From the NCBI GenBank assembly GCA_963565915.1, contig OY751491.1, positions 3,038,001 through 3,102,000 on the forward strand: a DNA stretch of 64,000 nt, written 5' to 3'. The notes beneath the pieces are model-generated. The model worked only from the letters and a program-made list of their open reading frames with translations. It did no database searches and was not told the DNA's origin. Source of the DNA: Entoloma clypeatum (lineage: Eukaryota; Basidiomycota; Agaricomycetes; Agaricales; Entolomataceae). Made by a program: the position numbers and the translations under genes. This document shows, piece by piece, positions 11,650 through 23,373 of the stretch (position 1 is the stretch's first letter; each line of letters opens with the position of its first letter).

Positions 11650-14600
11650 ATGTCGACTACAACTCAAATCTTGTTCAATTCCCCCGCCTTGCATTCCCTG
11701 AAACGCGACCAACTCCTCAAGTTATGCAAGATTCATTCTCTCAAGGCGTCGGGAAAGAACATCGAGCTTATTGATAGGCTCAAGAAGCATGCGGATGCCC
11801 TCCCCAAGGATGCTCCATTGAGCATCGCCGTGATCGGCGAAGGTGCCACCGGCGCTCCCCTGACAGGGAATCAACCAGAGGAAATGAACAAGGCTATGAA
11901 CGAGGAAGCACAACCTGGGGAGGACCAATCCACCTACGCGTCAGGCTTTCTGCAAAACCCGCGGCCCAGTGAAAAGTGGGAAGTCGTGATGGAAAGCATA
12001 GAAGAGACGATGGAAGAGGGCTCTTCGAAAGGAACACTAACCTCCCTGAGGACTGTCGGGAACAACACTGGTGGCTCCGGAGAATTTGGAACAGTCATGC
12101 CCAATTGTACGTTTTTGCCCCTACACTGTGGCCCGTGCTCAAAATTTCGCTTTGTAGCCTCCAGTATTACATCGTCTATTAAGACTCTCGCTTCATCCCT
12201 TGGTTTAAAACGAGGAAACTCCAGCACCACTCTCATGTCGTCTTTATCCTCTACATCGTCGCTGTATTTATCCAGCAAAGGCGACGAGTTATCAAAACGC
12301 TCTATGCCTTACTCATCTCTTGCCGCGACTGAAGCCCCCCCTCAAACAGACCACTTCACTTTTGATCACCCGATTCAAAGCGCCGAGGAGAGTTTAGAAC
12401 CTCAGGCCCCTCTTCCCGGACACTCTCTTCGTCCGGGTGTTCCTGCACCTGAAAACGCACGTCTCAGCTTAGGGCTGAATCCTCCGTCGACGCCGACTCG
12501 AAGCGATCTGCCAACGACTACTATTCGACTCATCTCCAAGCCACCAACCGGTGCAGCATATGGGGGAACGCCGATGCTTAAACCCTTCAAGACGGCCTTT
12601 GATCTTGTCCTCGGAAGTCCACAAGCTTTGGGCGGGTTCCGCGGCACTACTCTGTGGCCCAATGACGGGACACAAGGGATCTATCCTCCGCTCCCGTTCG
12701 ACGAACTCATGCGTCCTTCCGTTTTAACTGCCTCCCAGCAAGATACAATTCCCAGTATCACCTCATTTCCACCTCCACCTCCCCTCGCAAATCCCACCCC
12801 TGTCGTCACAGCACCCGTGTCGGGAGTACCTGAATCAGATCTTCCTAATCCCTGGCCGCGTCCCTTGCCGGAACCACCTAACACAGCCGCTTACCTTGCG
12901 TTGCCTAAACCTTTTGTCTTCGGCTCACCATTGCCACAACATAATGTCAGCAACGAGCAGTTCAAGGCCGCAGCCGCGAGTGTCCTGGACGAGATGAACA
13001 AGCGACTGAGTGCACAGGGTGTCGATGGTGTTGGAATGGATCTCATATCCGACTTACAGCCCGGGGCACATGCTTTTGGAGTGTTGGATAGGGCATTGGG
13101 CGGACCGGAGACCCAGAGGAGTGCAGATGGGTTTTACAACGAAAAATTCCAGAAATTACACGAGGAGGAGTTCAACAAAATGGAAGGGATTGATGGCCTT
13201 GTCAAGAGAAGAGGAGGCATGAACCCGCGGAAGGGCACTGGAGCCTCGATTGGGAAAAGGAAGTCGAGTGCATCAGGTCATGGGGCTGGGAGAGATAGGT
13301 TTGGGAGGAGGGTCAGCGGCAATGTGGGGAGGGTTAGTATGACAAGGGTAATTAGCAACGGACGGCGGCCCAGGGTTTTGCCTGGTGGGTTTGCGGATGA
13401 TTACGACAGTGCGAGTGAAGCAGAGGAGGATGGGCCGGCCGGAAGTGGCGGGAACAACGATCGTTGTGTCGAAAAAAAGGAGGGCGAGGCAAAGGCTAAA
13501 GCAGAGGACGAGAGGAAGAAGCGAGAGAAGGAGGCGATACGCAGGAAGCTAGAATTGAACAAGGCGAGAAGGAGTAGCTCGGCTACCAGGGGTCGAGTGA
13601 GTGTAGGCAGAGGTGGCGTTCTCGGTAAGCATCTCATCATTCCATACATTCCGTGAGCTAAGAATGATCACAGTGAAACCCGAGCCTAGGCCCAAGCCTT
13701 CAAGATTTGGATTCCTGTCTACCGCGAAATCCCTCGTCCAAAATGTCTGGAACCGAGGAAAAAGCAAGCCCACCGTTGCACCTGCAGCATCAACTCCATC
13801 GTCAAGTAACATGCCCAAGCTTGCTGCGAAACAACAAAAGAGCGTTCCGCCGGCAGTATCTTCCACAAAGGTCCCTCCAACAAGGACTTCTTCAGTAGCT
13901 GGGCCGAGCAGAGTATCGTCTGTGCGGGCAGAAAAAGATAAGGACAATCTAAAAGGCACCGTACCGCCCTCGTCCGTCCGAGCAAGATCTCCACTCCCTT
14001 CTTTTGCTCCTCCTTCGTCAAGTAGGAGCAGCTTAATGAAGCCAGGGAGAACTGGTTCGATTATCGGAACAGGGACGTTATCAAAGAGCGGCGGCAGCCA
14101 AAGCGGCGCATCATCTATCGGGACTCGAACTTCATTTTCCTCTGCAAACAGCAAGACACTATCTTTGGGCGTCATCACAAGTTTAGGAGGGAAGAAACTC
14201 CCAACAACGGGGCAGATCTCCTCTGCCACTGCTGTGGGGTCGTCATCTTCTTCTTCCAGACTATCGTCGTCCCGGCTTCTTGCACCGACAGCAAGCTCGT
14301 TGGCAAAGACCGCACGGCCGTCGGCTTCTGGATCAGGTATAAAGAGCACTCGAACCTACAGCGGCGAGATGAATGTGACCATGAATGGTTCGAAGACGAG
14401 CGTGCGGTCGCCGCGGCCTGAGAAGATATTCAGCAAGCCATTGGGCATGATGCCGCCATCTGAGACTCCTACCTCAGTCAAGCGAGGACCTCAATCTTCA
14501 GTATTTTCGTCCGCCCAGCCTGATAGTACGACCCAAACTAAGGACGCAGGATCTGAAGGATCGATAAGGCAGAGATCACTCAACGGGAGGAAACCGAGAA

Positions 14601-14926
14601 TTTCAAGGTCCAGAGTCATCGCTAAGTTGGCCTCCCAGCGTGCAGCTGGAATTTCTGGTGCCGGTAGCAGAGATATCAGCAATACAAGAAGAATCAGTGC
14701 GAAAGTGAGTGGGACGCCTGGGCGGAAGAGGTCCAGCCTCGGCGTCAAGGCACAGAGGTCGAGTTTTGCTGGTGGCATGATGGGTGGAGTGGGGAATGAC
14801 GCCGTGCTGATGAGTGCGAAGAAGCGGGTCAGACAGAGTGAGTATGCGAGAAGGAGGAGTAGGGTTCAAGCCATTGATTTTGGGAAGGGCGGGAAGGAGG
14901 ATGGCATGGATGTCGACAATGATTGA
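11650..14926 (+). CDS. SAP-like domain nuclear protein, mostly disordered
   Basis: Three exons fit (11650-12106, 12158-13624, 13674-14926), giving 1058 residues. The first intron is 51 bases and free of stops, so it could also be retained. Residues about 10-50 (LHSLKRDQLLKLCKIHSLKA, then KNIELIDRLKKHAD) form a helix-turn-helix pattern typical of the SAP DNA-binding motif. The rest is low-complexity Ser/Pro/Lys-rich sequence. It includes a basic, glycine-rich stretch near residues 510-560 (RRGGMNPRKGTG), a charged helical stretch near 590-640 and a long Ser/Thr-rich basic tail. By analogy with SAP proteins, a role on chromatin or in the nucleus is inferred. No catalytic domain is visible and no specific orthologue is recognised. 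Confidence 0.75.
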
Positions 14927-15272
14927 AGTAAACCCTCAGCATTGGACCATCTCCGTTTTCGTCTCTTACCCTCGTCACAGCAGGGTTGTATGAGGCACTG
15001 GTTGTCCATAGTCTTTTATTCCTTCTTGGACATTTTTATTCAATGTTTTGTTGCCTTTCCATCCTTTCTTGTCAATATATTGTCTCTGTAAATTTTAGTT
15101 TCCTCTCAAGCCTTGTTTGTAACTGTAACTTCAAACCTCGTTGCACACCATACATAGCATCATAATAAATTTACGCTCCTGATTGACATCCACAACTTGC
15201 TTCATTGCCTTACAGAAGATATGATGATGTATTTGGAAACGTCAGCAAATTGACATGGGATCGTTCTAGAAT
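14927..15272. other. Convergent 3' flanks
   Basis: Shared 3' region of the SAP-like gene (plus) and CLN3 (minus), 346 bases, AT-rich, with AATAAA-like motifs near 15170. No gene seen. Confidence 0.5.
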
Positions 15273-17423
15273 CTAAAGACCTTTGCAAAGTAACTTTCCT
15301 CTCCGGACTTGCGCTTTACACAGTTCAAGCTCTGTCGGCATCGCCAGAAGAGATGCCAGAAGGATGCCAGACGAGTCCGAAAAGCCTATGGAACCAATCT
15401 TGAACTCCTTTTCTTGTTTCGTCCTTTCGGCATCTTGTGCGAGTGGATCCGGGTTTTCCTGATTAACGCGATAGAATACGTTGACACTTTTAGATGAGGG
15501 AGGAGATGAGGCTCAACAGCGTAATGAGGAAGGAGAGGAGGTAACTGACTATGCCAAGCCACCACAGATGCCCTCAAGACTGATCAAGAGAAAGACCACG
15601 ACGATACTTGCACCATTGTTCTCGACTGGGAAGAATCCAACTGCGGACTCAAAAGTAAGGGTGATCAGAATGAGTGCCTGTAGAATCGCAGGTAGAGACA
15701 GGAGCCTCGGCGGGAGTGGAGGGAGGCCAAACGATATCGAGGACCGTGAAAAGAAAACCGTTGACTGGTAGACCAGCTTTTCAAAGAGGGCGTGATTCAA
15801 GTTAGCTGTGTGGTTACGCAATTAGAACCTTATCGTACCTGCCATAAGGGATAGTAATCGCGGATAGAGTGGATGATCTTGCTGAGCACTGGATGAGAGT
15901 CAGGGTCTGGCACTGGATATAGAAGAGTGGGAGCTATGCCCTTTGTAGGCTACCGATGGATCAACAATCTACGGAGGAAAATCTATCCTCATACCTGATT
16001 AATTGTATATTCGAACTGGGATGATGTATATGCGTGATGAGCCTCAAACAATCGAGAAACGAAGAAAAACATACGAGATACACGCAGACTGTCGACGATG
16101 GTATTGGATAGTCACGCATTAAAGGGTTCAAAAAAGGCCCCAGAACTCACATAGTGGTAGCATATACTTGATAAACAAAGGCTTTACAAGACGCCATTTG
16201 TCCTCGACAGATAATGAGATGCCCTTCTGGGGAGAAAGACCGCCGTCATCCCCGTCGCCAACGCTCTCTACCGCAGGAATCGGTGTGTATGAGAACGAAG
16301 GCCCTGCGATGGTGTCCTCAATGATATCATATGTGGGTGAAGTCATGGATAGGAAAGCGGCATTGGGAGGAAGGAGGAAGCAATACGTGATAGGAATGAT
16401 CAGCGGCATGAACTAAACAAAGGCTGTGAATCAGTGAAAACCGGGATATGATAGGCATTCAGGCCTGGCACATACTGAGGACAGCCCCACGCCCAATCGC
16501 ACACCCAAACTGCGAACCTCCCACCAGAGGAAAGCCCCTACGAGGCCAGCTGCTCCAGTCCCCGATGCGAAATATCTGGTGGGCCGTCACTGAAAATGAC
16601 CAAATCCAATAGCTGGATCTAACGCACCCAACGCTGTGGCCGGAAATGGATGAAGGGGCGTAGGTGGTCGACAGTTGCAAGAAGGTGAGCTCTCCGAGCC
16701 CTGGAATTCATATCAAATCACTTTTCTTCACAGGTAATGAAAAGTAGAAAAGCCCTGACCTGATGAGAAGGAAGCAAGACATATTCCTAGAAGCCGCGTA
16801 TGTAGAGTATCGAACGCGGCAACGACCTTTTGCGGGGGCTAGTAAGTAGGGATAAAGGGATGATGGGGTGGTGGACTGACGATCATGCCAAATGAGCTGA
16901 GCAGACAGCATCCCATCAACCGCTTTGTGTATCGTATCTTTCCTTTTAAGAAATACGGCCAGGCTATCTTGGCTACGAGGGAAGGAGCAATATTACAAAA
17001 GAGGATGATACCCTTCGGGGTGGATGGTGGTACGAGGTCCAAGGCAGCCGAAAGTATGATGACATATAGGACTGTAGATATCTCAAAGATGGATCCCCTT
17101 TCTTTGCCAGCATGATGCTTACCGTTGTTGATGAGGCCGAAGAGGAAGAATGACAGGCCAAGTCTCTGGAGGTGTCGACGCTCCTGACCTAAGGCGAAAT
17201 AAGACACGTACACTACGTTCTTCTCAGCCATATACATACCTTTGATAATCTCTTCGTCTTCGACCGAGCCAGAGCCGTCATCGTCCGGATCCCCCCCATG
17301 TATGATGTCCCAAGTTCTCACTGTAACAGGGGCAATGAGGGAATCTGTGGCCCGCATTTCGATAAGTTCAGGATTTAGAGGTGAGGTAGCGTTCAAAGGT
17401 TGGGCTTGAGGAGGATCCAGCAT
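15273..17423 (-). CDS. BTN1: CLN3/battenin (Btn1) vacuolar membrane protein
   Basis: This is a homologue of the human Batten-disease protein CLN3 and yeast Btn1, a polytopic lysosome/vacuole membrane protein tied to vacuolar pH and basic amino acid or glycerophosphodiester transport. About 12 exons fit on the minus strand from the ATG at 17423. Family signatures run throughout: LSFFLFGLINN, then VLYVIILSAALDLVPP; LGELTFLQLSTTY; YFASGTGAAGLVGAFLWWEV; FFSRSSISFGLPPLP; LISLEGICGGLAYVNVFYRV. Many hydrophobic spans fit the expected multi-pass topology. A Pro/Ser-rich loop (around 16250-16330) separates the two halves. Two very small exons are needed to keep frame: 14 bases at 16075-16088 and 21 bases at 15995-16015. 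The C-terminus ends shortly after MPTELELCKAQ. The family call is secure; exact ends of the tiny exons are inferred. Confidence 0.93.
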
Positions 17424-17751
17424 GCGCGTCTCATTGCATTCATGCGAGCCTCAATACGATGTCTTCCCACGTTCTTAGGGTCAAGCTTACTTCCAATGTG
17501 CATACAAGTATTATCGTGTGTCGTATATTACACCCCATTCCATGCGGAGCTTCCCCCAGCCCAGAGCGTTCCCGTTCTAGATTCACACGACAAAGAAGAT
17601 ATCCCCCTCCTTGCTGAATCGTAGTTGCACACAGGGATTAATCGCCTCATGGCCCATTCGTGGTAAGAAGAAAATACCTAGCAAACAATGTTATTAGAAA
17701 CTTGGAAAATAGACAGTGTACGCAACCAGATACCCGAGGTAATGAGAATCG
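17424..17751. other. Intergenic region, CLN3 promoter side
   Basis: 328 bases between the CLN3 start codon and the Atg18 stop codon, both genes on the minus strand. It must hold the CLN3 promoter and the Atg18 3' flank. No motif stands out. Confidence 0.4.
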
Positions 17752-19406
17752 TCAATCAGATAAACCGGAAGCTTCGTCCCCAGAATCAAGCAGGCTGCAA
17801 GTAAAATCAGCATCGGCAAGGAACAGAGAATGGAACCTGGTCCTACCTATATTGCTTCATCAAGGAACACTCCCCGCCATGCTCCAGATCGATGCTGTAT
17901 GAATAGAAGTATCCTTCAGAGGAGATGACCATCACATGTGGCATTGTCCTACAAGTCGGGTGATCGGCATAAGAACGGAAGTGTCTGGAAAACATTGCTT
18001 ACGGACTCAGAGCAACAATACAGCGTGCCCCACTTGTCGGGAGTCGTAAGAATGCAAAATCTCGGGATGGTTCCCACATTTCCGTCAACGTATTTGGTAG
18101 ATACCCACCCATCGAATGCGTCAAGCTCTTTGTCATCTGCATCGATTTCCGCCGCAGGCTAGACCTGTCCAAATAATTAACAAGCGACAGCCGAGAATGA
18201 ACTAGTCTGACTCACGAGACGCCGCCGCTCTTCTTCTTCTCTATGAATGCCTCATACCCTCCGTCTAAGCCTTGGCCCTTGACATCCTCCCGACTATCAA
18301 CAGACTCCGGAGGACTCGACGGTGTCGAGGGCGGCGCGGCCTTCTGCGGCCCAAGCTTGAAAATATGCACTGTATCATGGGCCGAGCTAACAGCCAACAA
18401 CGACGACACGACATTGAAGTTGATGGAATATATCCGGGCCTCTCTTGTTCCCCGCCGGAACTGGTACAGCTTTTCGGCGCCTGGGATACTCCATACGCGG
18501 ATGACTGTTCCCTTGTCGGACGCGCTCGCAAGGAGTGTGCCGGTGGAGTTTACTGAGAGGAAGGAAATGGGTGACTTGTGCGCTTGGATGACGTTGGCCA
18601 CTGTGAGTGAGCGTGTTGAGAAGACAAGGACGTCGCCTGACTGGTACTGGGATGAAGATGAGCTTGATGACGACGACGATGCTTGAGAGGATACGCCGGA
18701 GGGTCCCGCGAGGGGGGAGGAAGGAGATGGTACAGGGGATGGGTATGCCAGATACGAATTATCGGCGGACGGGGAGAGGGCGCAGATTGCTGTAACGTGG
18801 CAAAGGTTCAGCCAAGAGACGTGCGGAAAAGGTGCGGAGCACTCGCCTTCGGGATTCGGTGTGGTCTCTATGACATGCAACAACCGCATATTGGAGATGT
18901 CGTAAATATATATCTCCGCTTCTAGCACGATAACCAGTGTCTTGCGGTTAAGCTTGACGGCAAGGATGGATGACGGAAAGAGGAGCTCGCAAATCATAGA
19001 TTGGCGCTGAATCCACAAACGTCAGTAAAATAACAAGCCGGTTAGAATGGCCAAGCGGGGGACCTTGGTGTTGACGATCTGAAGCTTGCGAGGACTGGAC
19101 TGCGGCTGATCGGCAGCACCGACGAGGGCGATAAGTGATGTACAAAACAGCATTTCGACGATTCCTCTTGCACCATCGTCTGCAGGGGCCTGTTAAGTTG
19201 AGCACAAGGCGGTGTGGTCGTGTAACGCACTGAGTGTGTAGACTCGGCCGAACGGGTCGCAGTTGGTGATGGTGTAGCCCTTGCGGGTGCCTACAGAGAT
19301 GCATCTGGACGACGTTGAGTTGAGAACTGGTGTCGTCGGCGAGAACGTACGAGAAGTCCTGATTGAAATTCGCGAAAAGCATGTTCGAGTTCGTCCGTTC
19401 CGCCAT
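17752..19406 (-). CDS. ATG18: Autophagy protein Atg18 (PROPPIN, WIPI family)
   Basis: This is a seven-bladed WD-repeat protein that binds PI3P and PI(3,5)P2, recruits Atg2 in autophagosome formation and controls vacuole shape. Eight exons fit (19406-19351, 19304-19231, 19179-19064, 19006-18847, 18789-18216, 18164-18003, 17948-17847, 17794-17752) for 428 residues. Recognisable segments are [60 protein letters not shown] and [18 protein letters not shown]. The lipid-binding FRRGT motif follows in [15 protein letters not shown]. The Ser-rich loop [14 protein letters not shown] lies in the usual mid-protein loop. The intron at 18790-18846 has a GC donor. It is 57 bases and stop-free, so its removal rests on family alignment (NPE joined to AICALSPS). 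Atg18 is preferred over the paralogue Atg21 because basidiomycetes usually have the former type. Confidence 0.95.
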
Positions 19407-19590
19407 TATTCATGCACAAGTCTCTGTTCTTGCGTGACGTAACGCGGTCACACAAAACTACTACCAACTATCATCCCATCATTTCAGCCAAAGTTGCAGG
19501 GTGGTGACTGCCCTTTGGCGGTTTTATCACCAGATCCGCTTGTTGGCTGCGACAAAGGTCAGCTGTGGAAGACGTGATATCATGGAGGAC

Positions 19591-21320
19591 TTACAGTTTC
19601 ATTCTCAATAACAACTTGCGGTTCGCAGCCTGCATCTCCCTCCCAGCTTTGATAGCCCGTGCAAACAGCTCTGCCCGATAGTCCGTCTTCTTTGCATACA
19701 AAACCTGCAGGGAATTAGCAAAATGCGCTTTGACCGACGACAAAGAAATCCCCTACCTTATTTTGGCTGTCCACACGCCCTTGTACCTTTCCCGCTTGGA
19801 TCAGTGGTACAACATTCGTTTCGACCTCCTCTACTGTCCACCCAAATGCCTTGCTCATTCTATCAAGTCTGATTGTCGCGAACGGCTGGAAGTACAGCAC
19901 AACCGCCCAGTTCTTGATTTGATCGGTCAGCTCCGCGACATGCGGCGCAAGGTGTACGTCAATGAAATGCCGCGTCTAAGCGGCGGGTTTTGTTCTTCAA
20001 AAATACGATTGTATACAATCACCGAAGGACGTACCGAATACTTTGTGAGGATCGCTAGAACGGTTTTGAAATCGCTGCTCATGTAGGCCTCAATGAGCTC
20101 CCTGATGTACGGTTCCTGTTCAATGTACGCGTTGAAAGTCGCGTTTCCCAACAGTTGATACTTCAACGACGGTCTTGGTAGACTAGACAGCGCGCATAGA
20201 GTTCCATAGATCGCAAGGTCGCTGGGAGTCACAAACTAGATCGAGAATAAATCTCATTACCTAAAGAGGGGGGACGGAATCCAGTACCTTGCCTATCCAA
20301 TCCCCCAGGTCTTTCGCAGGACCCAATTTCAAGAAATAATGTGCCGCCCTCTCGTAATTCGATCCCGCCAACTGCGCCAACGCAGTCGCTAGATCCAATT
20401 TAGACTGAACATGCTGACGCTCGGTCGAGCCCTTCTTTTTCGCCTGCCCCGTTGAAACCGCGCCTGTTGCACTGCTTCCAGCACCGTTATTACTGCCGGT
20501 GTTCGAGGTGGCATCGAGGGCAGCATCGGCTTTGAAGACGTATGTGGGGAGGTGGGAATAGTTTCGTTGTTCGAGAAGAAGCTGTATACATGAGGAAGGT
20601 CTAGTTAGGTAGCGTATAAGGGGAAAGGAAAGACATACGGCGAGGACAGAGAGGCACATGTCAAGTACATGTTGGCTGGTTGTGCAGAACTCGCGTGATT
20701 TGGTGAGGTGCTTGAGCGCGCTGGGGTACTCCCCTATTGAACGATAGAACTCTCCCAGATCGCGATGTGCCATCTGAGATGCGCGATTTTTTCTTCAGCG
20801 CTCTGGGATCCTATACGACGTTCTGAAACGCACCCGGATGCTCTCTTTGATCATATTGTTGGTGTACGTTTTCAACTCGACCTCAAGCTTGACCTTCTCC
20901 GCCGCGTTCTTGGCTGTCGTCTCGTCCGCCCACTTGGTGTCCAGCTGCGCAATCTGCTTAGGATTTGGCAGCTTCACAGGCAAACTGGGGAGCACTGAGA
21001 CATGGTCATAGGCAGAGAGCACCTGCTGATATAGAGCTGGATCGCGCGACTGGTGAATATGCTGGACGGCCAGTTGGAACGCTTCTGGTGCGATGGCAGG
21101 GCATGTCTGTATAATATGAATGAGACGGTCGATTGCAGGACGGCCTAGGAATCCGGAACTGTGGCGTGAACGATCAAATACAAGGCGAAACGAAAGCACC
21201 TGAATAGTTCGAGATGTATGCGTCCAAGTCGAATGGATGGGCGTCGTCGACGGGGGCGATAGGTCTACTGGTAGATGAGGACGTCGAGAGGGGCTGTGAA
21301 AAGTCGTCGTCGACGTCCAT
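19591..21320 (-). CDS. CSN1: COP9 signalosome subunit 1 (CSN1/GPS1)
   Basis: This is a PCI-domain subunit of the COP9 signalosome, which removes Nedd8 from cullins and so controls cullin-RING ubiquitin ligases. Seven exons fit. After an acidic leader starting MDVDDDFSQ, the N-terminal helical repeat region reads FDLDAYISNYSG, RLIHIIQTCPAIAPEAFQLA and AHRDLGEFYRSIGEYPSALK. A variable Ala/Ser/Lys-rich loop (around 20400-20520) precedes the second half (SKLDLATALAQLAGSNYERA, then AHYFLKLGPAKDLGDW). The PCI/winged-helix end reads LYFQPFATIRLDRMSKAFGW, EVETNVVPLIQAGKVQGRVD and FARAIKAGREMQAANRKLL. Length is about 470 residues, as expected. The start is the only ATG before the conserved region. The gene is head-to-head with AP-1 mu, with 59 bases between start codons. 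Confidence 0.93.
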
Positions 21321-21379
21321 GATGAGGAAACAGACGCGGGCCGGCAAGTGCCGCTGCGTCTTCGTTGGTGCCAATCGCG
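21321..21379. promoter_or_regulatory. 59-base divergent spacer between CSN1 and AP-1 mu start codons
   Basis: The start codons of CSN1 (minus, 21320) and the AP-1 mu gene (plus, 21380) are only 59 bases apart. Any promoter must overlap the other gene's 5' untranslated or coding sequence, or transcription must start inside the neighbour. This is a positional inference; no core promoter motif is obvious. Confidence 0.5.
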
Positions 21380-23071
21380 ATGGCCAGTCTCATCGCCATC
21401 CTCGACCTCAAGGGCAAGCCCCTTATTCAACGCTCCTACCGCGACGATGTCCCGTCATCCAATATCGAGCGCTTTCTGCCCCTGATCCTCGAGTTCGAGG
21501 AGGAGGGCCAACAAGTGACTCCATGTTTTTCCAGTCAGGGCGTCAACTACATGCATATCCGACATTCCAACTTATATCGTGCGCTCTTCGTCGCGAGCCC
21601 TGCCTACGTGCTCATATAATTTCCCCAGTCCTGGCCCTTTCGAAGCGCAACACCAACGCGGCCGAAGTTATTATCTTCCTCCATCGCCTCACCCAAGTCC
21701 TCGTCGAATATTTCAAAGAGCTCGAGGAAGAGAGTATACGCGACAACTTCGTCATCATATACGAGCTCATGGATGAGATGATGGACTTTGGCTTCCCCCA
21801 GACGACGGAGAGCAAGATTCTACAGGAGTGGGTTTTTTGTGACTTGATCCTGAATGCTCACCATTCGTCCCATCCAGATATATCACCCAGGAATCGCACA
21901 AACTCGAGATTCAGGCTCGGCCACCCATGGCAGTCACTAATGCTGTCTCGTGGCGGACAGAAGGCATCAGATACCGCAAGAATGAAGTCTTCCTCGACGT
22001 CATTGAGAGCGTGAACATGCTGGTGCGTCATTGCCATCACAACAATCCTTTCGAGCTCTTTCAAACACGGTCCGTCCAGGTGAATGCAAACGGCAACGTT
22101 GTCCGATCAGAGATTCTAGGAGCCGTCAAGATGAAGTGCTACCTCTCTGGCATGCCAGAACTACGACTCGGTCTGAACGATAAGGTTATGTTCGAGAGCA
22201 CAGGGCGAAGTTTGTGTTTCCACCCTTCATCCCCTCATTAATAATCTCTTGTTCGTCCACAGCCGCACGAGGCAAAGCCATTGAAATGGAGGACGTTAAA
22301 TTCCATCAATGTGTTCGACTGTCCCGGTTTGAAAACGACCGGACTATTTCCTTCATCCCCCCAGATGGAGAATTCGAACTCATGTCCTACCGCCTCTCAA
22401 CACCAGTCAAGCCCCTCATCTGGGTCGAGGCGGCGGTCGAAAGCCATCGTGGAAGCAGGGTTGAGTACGTGGTCAAAGTCAAGGCACAGTTCAAGAGAAG
22501 AAGCACGGCAAATAACGTCGAGATCTATGTCCCGGTGCCGGACGATGCGGATAGTCCCAAATTTAGGGTACATGGCACGCAGTGCTCTACAAACTGCACA
22601 AAATCATACTGAATCATTCAACAGGCGTCGACAGGTACAGTCCAATATGCACCGGACAAATCCGCATTTGTGTGGAAGATCAAACAATTAGGAGGAAGTC
22701 GTGAATTCCTAATGCGAGCGCACTTCGGTCTTCCAAGCGTGAAAAGCGGTGCGTCTCAACACTTCGTAACTTTCTCCGTGAAATGTTGACCTTGTATGTA
22801 CAGAGCAAGAAAACGAAAAACGCCCACCCATTACTGTACGGTTTGAAATTCCCTATTTCACAGTATCAGGCATCCAGGTTCGGTACCTGAAGATTGTCGA
22901 AAAGAGCGGCTATCAGGCTTTACCATGGGTGAGGTACATTACACAGAATGGTGATGATTATAGGTTCGTGCTATGTCTGAGCCAAAATTCCACATTCATG
23001 ACAAATGTCTGCCTTGCAGCTTGCGCACGGCATTGGAGAAGGGCAGTGCCCCGATTGTACAACCGATTTAA
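21380..23071 (+). CDS. APM1: AP-1 complex subunit mu (clathrin adaptor)
   Basis: This is the medium chain of the AP-1 adaptor, which selects tyrosine-motif cargo into clathrin coats at the trans-Golgi and endosomes. Eight exons fit (21380-21578, 21629-21827, 21878-22022, 22080-22209, 22263-22567, 22625-22748, 22804-22963, 23020-23071) for 437 residues. The N-terminal longin part reads MASLIAILDLKGKPLIQRSY, FLHRLTQVLVEYFKELEEES and YELMDEMMDFGFPQTTESK. The mu-homology domain starts at about 165 with VSWRTEGIRYRKNEVFLDVI, and continues with KCYLSGMPELRLGLNDKV, SRFENDRTISFIPPDGEFEL and YLKIVEKSGYQALPWVRY. The ending is close to other AP-1 mu chains. AP-1 is preferred over AP-2 from the PPMAVTNAVSWR linker and overall length. 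Confidence 0.96.
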
Positions 23072-23373
23072 TCCCGTTATAATTACCCTCACGAACCGTT
23101 GTTTTCCCTCTTGGTCCTCTGCAAGTTTGTAATGTTATTCTAGACTTTTATCACTGAGAAGTAAAGTCGCCTCAACATTCTACCGGACGGGCGCACCACA
23201 CCCAGAGTCCACCACCAGTACGGCTCCGTATCCGTTACAGTTATACCTCTGATATCCGAAGTCCACTGGGCGCAATTTTCTAAAGGGGGCCATTAAAATA
23301 TCAACACATGCGATCCATGAGCTATAATACACTGCAACACGATGATCCCGTTCATTACTGACATAAAACCAAA
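23072..23373. other. Convergent 3' flanks of AP-1 mu and the Urc4-like gene
   Basis: 302 bases holding the 3' ends of two convergent genes. No coding or repeat signal. Confidence 0.5.

Noticed and set aside
12107..12157. In-frame retention of the 51-base intron in the SAP-like gene as coding
   Set aside because: The donor GTACGT and acceptor TTTGTAG are good, and the encoded Cys-rich insert is unlike the surrounding disordered Ser-rich chain, so splicing is preferred, though it is not proven.
13549..14349. Minus-strand 266-residue frame
   Set aside because: Antisense to the Ser-rich exon of the SAP-like gene; composition is the complement of that exon.
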